NCBI RefSeq assembly: GCF_019249215.1
Contig: NZ_JAESDI010000003.1
Coordinates: 62,001-126,000 of the forward strand
Source of the DNA: Alteromonas lipotrueae
Lineage (GTDB): Bacteria > Pseudomonadota > Gammaproteobacteria > Enterobacterales > Alteromonadaceae
Length of the DNA: 64,000 nt
Direction of reading: 5' to 3'
Part shown: piece after piece, positions 63,632 through 64,000 of the stretch
How the letters are laid out: every line of letters starts with the position of its first letter
Position numbering within the stretch: the first letter of the stretch is position 1
The notes under the pieces: model-generated
Database searches by the model: none
What the model was told of the DNA's origin: nothing
Seen by the model: the letters and a program-made list of their open reading frames with translations, nothing else
Translations under genes and position numbers: made by a program

Positions 63632-63931
63632 ATGTATAAAGTCATTGTAAGTGGGAACAATATTGATACGGTATCTGCACTCAAAGTGCTGCGCACACTG
63701 GTTGATTTACCGCTATCGAAAGTGATTCAAATGGCTAAAGCCATTAGTTCATTAGAGCGTTTTACCTTGGTAAGTGGTGTAGATGAAGTATATGCCCAGC
63801 AGTTAGCGCTTGAACTTAACAATGTTCAGGTGGATGCCAAAATCGAGCCTTGCGATACTGGCGAGCGGGTAGTAAGAATTCCGCTGGCTCAGTATCGAAA
63901 GAAATGGCGTTTATTTGGCTTGCTTAAATGA
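63632..63931 (+). CDS. L7/L12-C-terminal-like small protein beside GG-leader peptide
   Basis: A 99-residue protein 8 bp after the peptide gene. Residues 1-70 read like the C-terminal domain of ribosomal protein L7/L12: VIVSGNNIDTVSALKVLRTL, DLPLSKVIQMAKAI (helix after the LGLKEAK position) and AQQLALELNNVQVDAKIE (the ALEEAGAEVEVK position). The last 25 residues (RVVRIPLAQYRKKWRLFGLLK) are basic and amphipathic. It lacks the L7/L12 N-terminal dimer domain, so it is not the ribosomal protein. By position it could be an immunity or accessory protein of the peptide, which is inference. Confidence 0.6.
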   Translation: MYKVIVSGNNIDTVSALKVLRTLVDLPLSKVIQMAKAISSLERFTLVSGVDEVYAQQLALELNNVQVDAKIEPCDTGERVVRIPLAQYRKKWRLFGLLK

Positions 63932-63938
63932 CTCCCTA

Positions 63939-63962
63939 ACGGTCAGCAATAAAAACTGACCG
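63939..63962 (+). terminator. Hairpin after the L7/L12-like gene
   Basis: An 8-bp stem ACGGTCAG / CTGACCGT with an A-rich loop of 8 bases. No clear T run follows within three bases, so it is a weak terminator call. Confidence 0.5.
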
Positions 63963-64000
63963 TATTTGGCTCCCTATTAACAACGCTGGGGACTGGGTGC

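Overview
The window looks like chromosomal DNA of a marine gammaproteobacterium of the Alteromonas group. The reasons are several TonB-dependent receptors, DUF3718-type secreted proteins, a Pseudomonas/Alteromonas-type class I adenylate cyclase, and many exported peptidases and lipoproteins. There is no phage, plasmid backbone, CRISPR array, rRNA or tRNA that I can recognise. The only mobile-type signal is a small family of palindromic repeats around 40-44 kb.

Layout. 1-12 kb is mostly housekeeping or envelope genes: the 5' part of cyaA, an NfsB-like nitroreductase, a TPR-GGDEF diguanylate cyclase, glyoxalase I, three small exported proteins, a DUF1456 protein, zapE, a DUF3718 protein, a peroxiredoxin-like protein, and a Tat-exported dienelactone hydrolase with a coding tandem repeat. 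12.5-16.8 kb is a transport and catabolism unit (TonB receptor, M19 dipeptidase, DsrE protein). 16.8-20.8 kb holds aidB, a PaaX-like regulator and an unknown gene. 21-24.2 kb holds a tandem DUF3718 protein and an overlapping YHYH-MORN-SCO trio. 24.3-27.4 kb holds an M24 peptidase and glgC.

27.5-34.1 kb is the most unusual part. Two RimK-like ATP-grasp ligases and an 884-residue M14 carboxypeptidase lie in one tight operon, divergent from an M20 carboxypeptidase of the G2 type. Ligases that add amino acids sit beside peptidases that remove them from C-termini, which suggests a reversible amino-acid or peptide tagging or oligomer system of unknown target. 34.4-40.3 kb is a complete RND efflux operon. 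40.3-45.1 kb holds a VOC protein and soxR sharing a sox box, rlmF, an esterase, an exported RidA-like protein and a short-chain dehydrogenase, with three related palindromic repeats between genes. 45.2-51 kb is an iron-uptake block with two siderophore receptors, a PepSY membrane protein and two Fur-box-like sites.

51-55 kb holds unknown membrane proteins, an Mpo1-like protein and a crotonase. 55.1-63.2 kb holds an ECF-type sigma factor, a large transmembrane Ser/Thr kinase with a duplicated C-terminal domain, an AraC-type regulator and a 1100-residue lipoprotein. The window ends with a double-glycine-leader, bacteriocin-like peptide and a small protein resembling the C-terminal domain of ribosomal protein L7/L12.

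All calls come from reading the sequence. No database search was run, so family names rest on remembered motifs.
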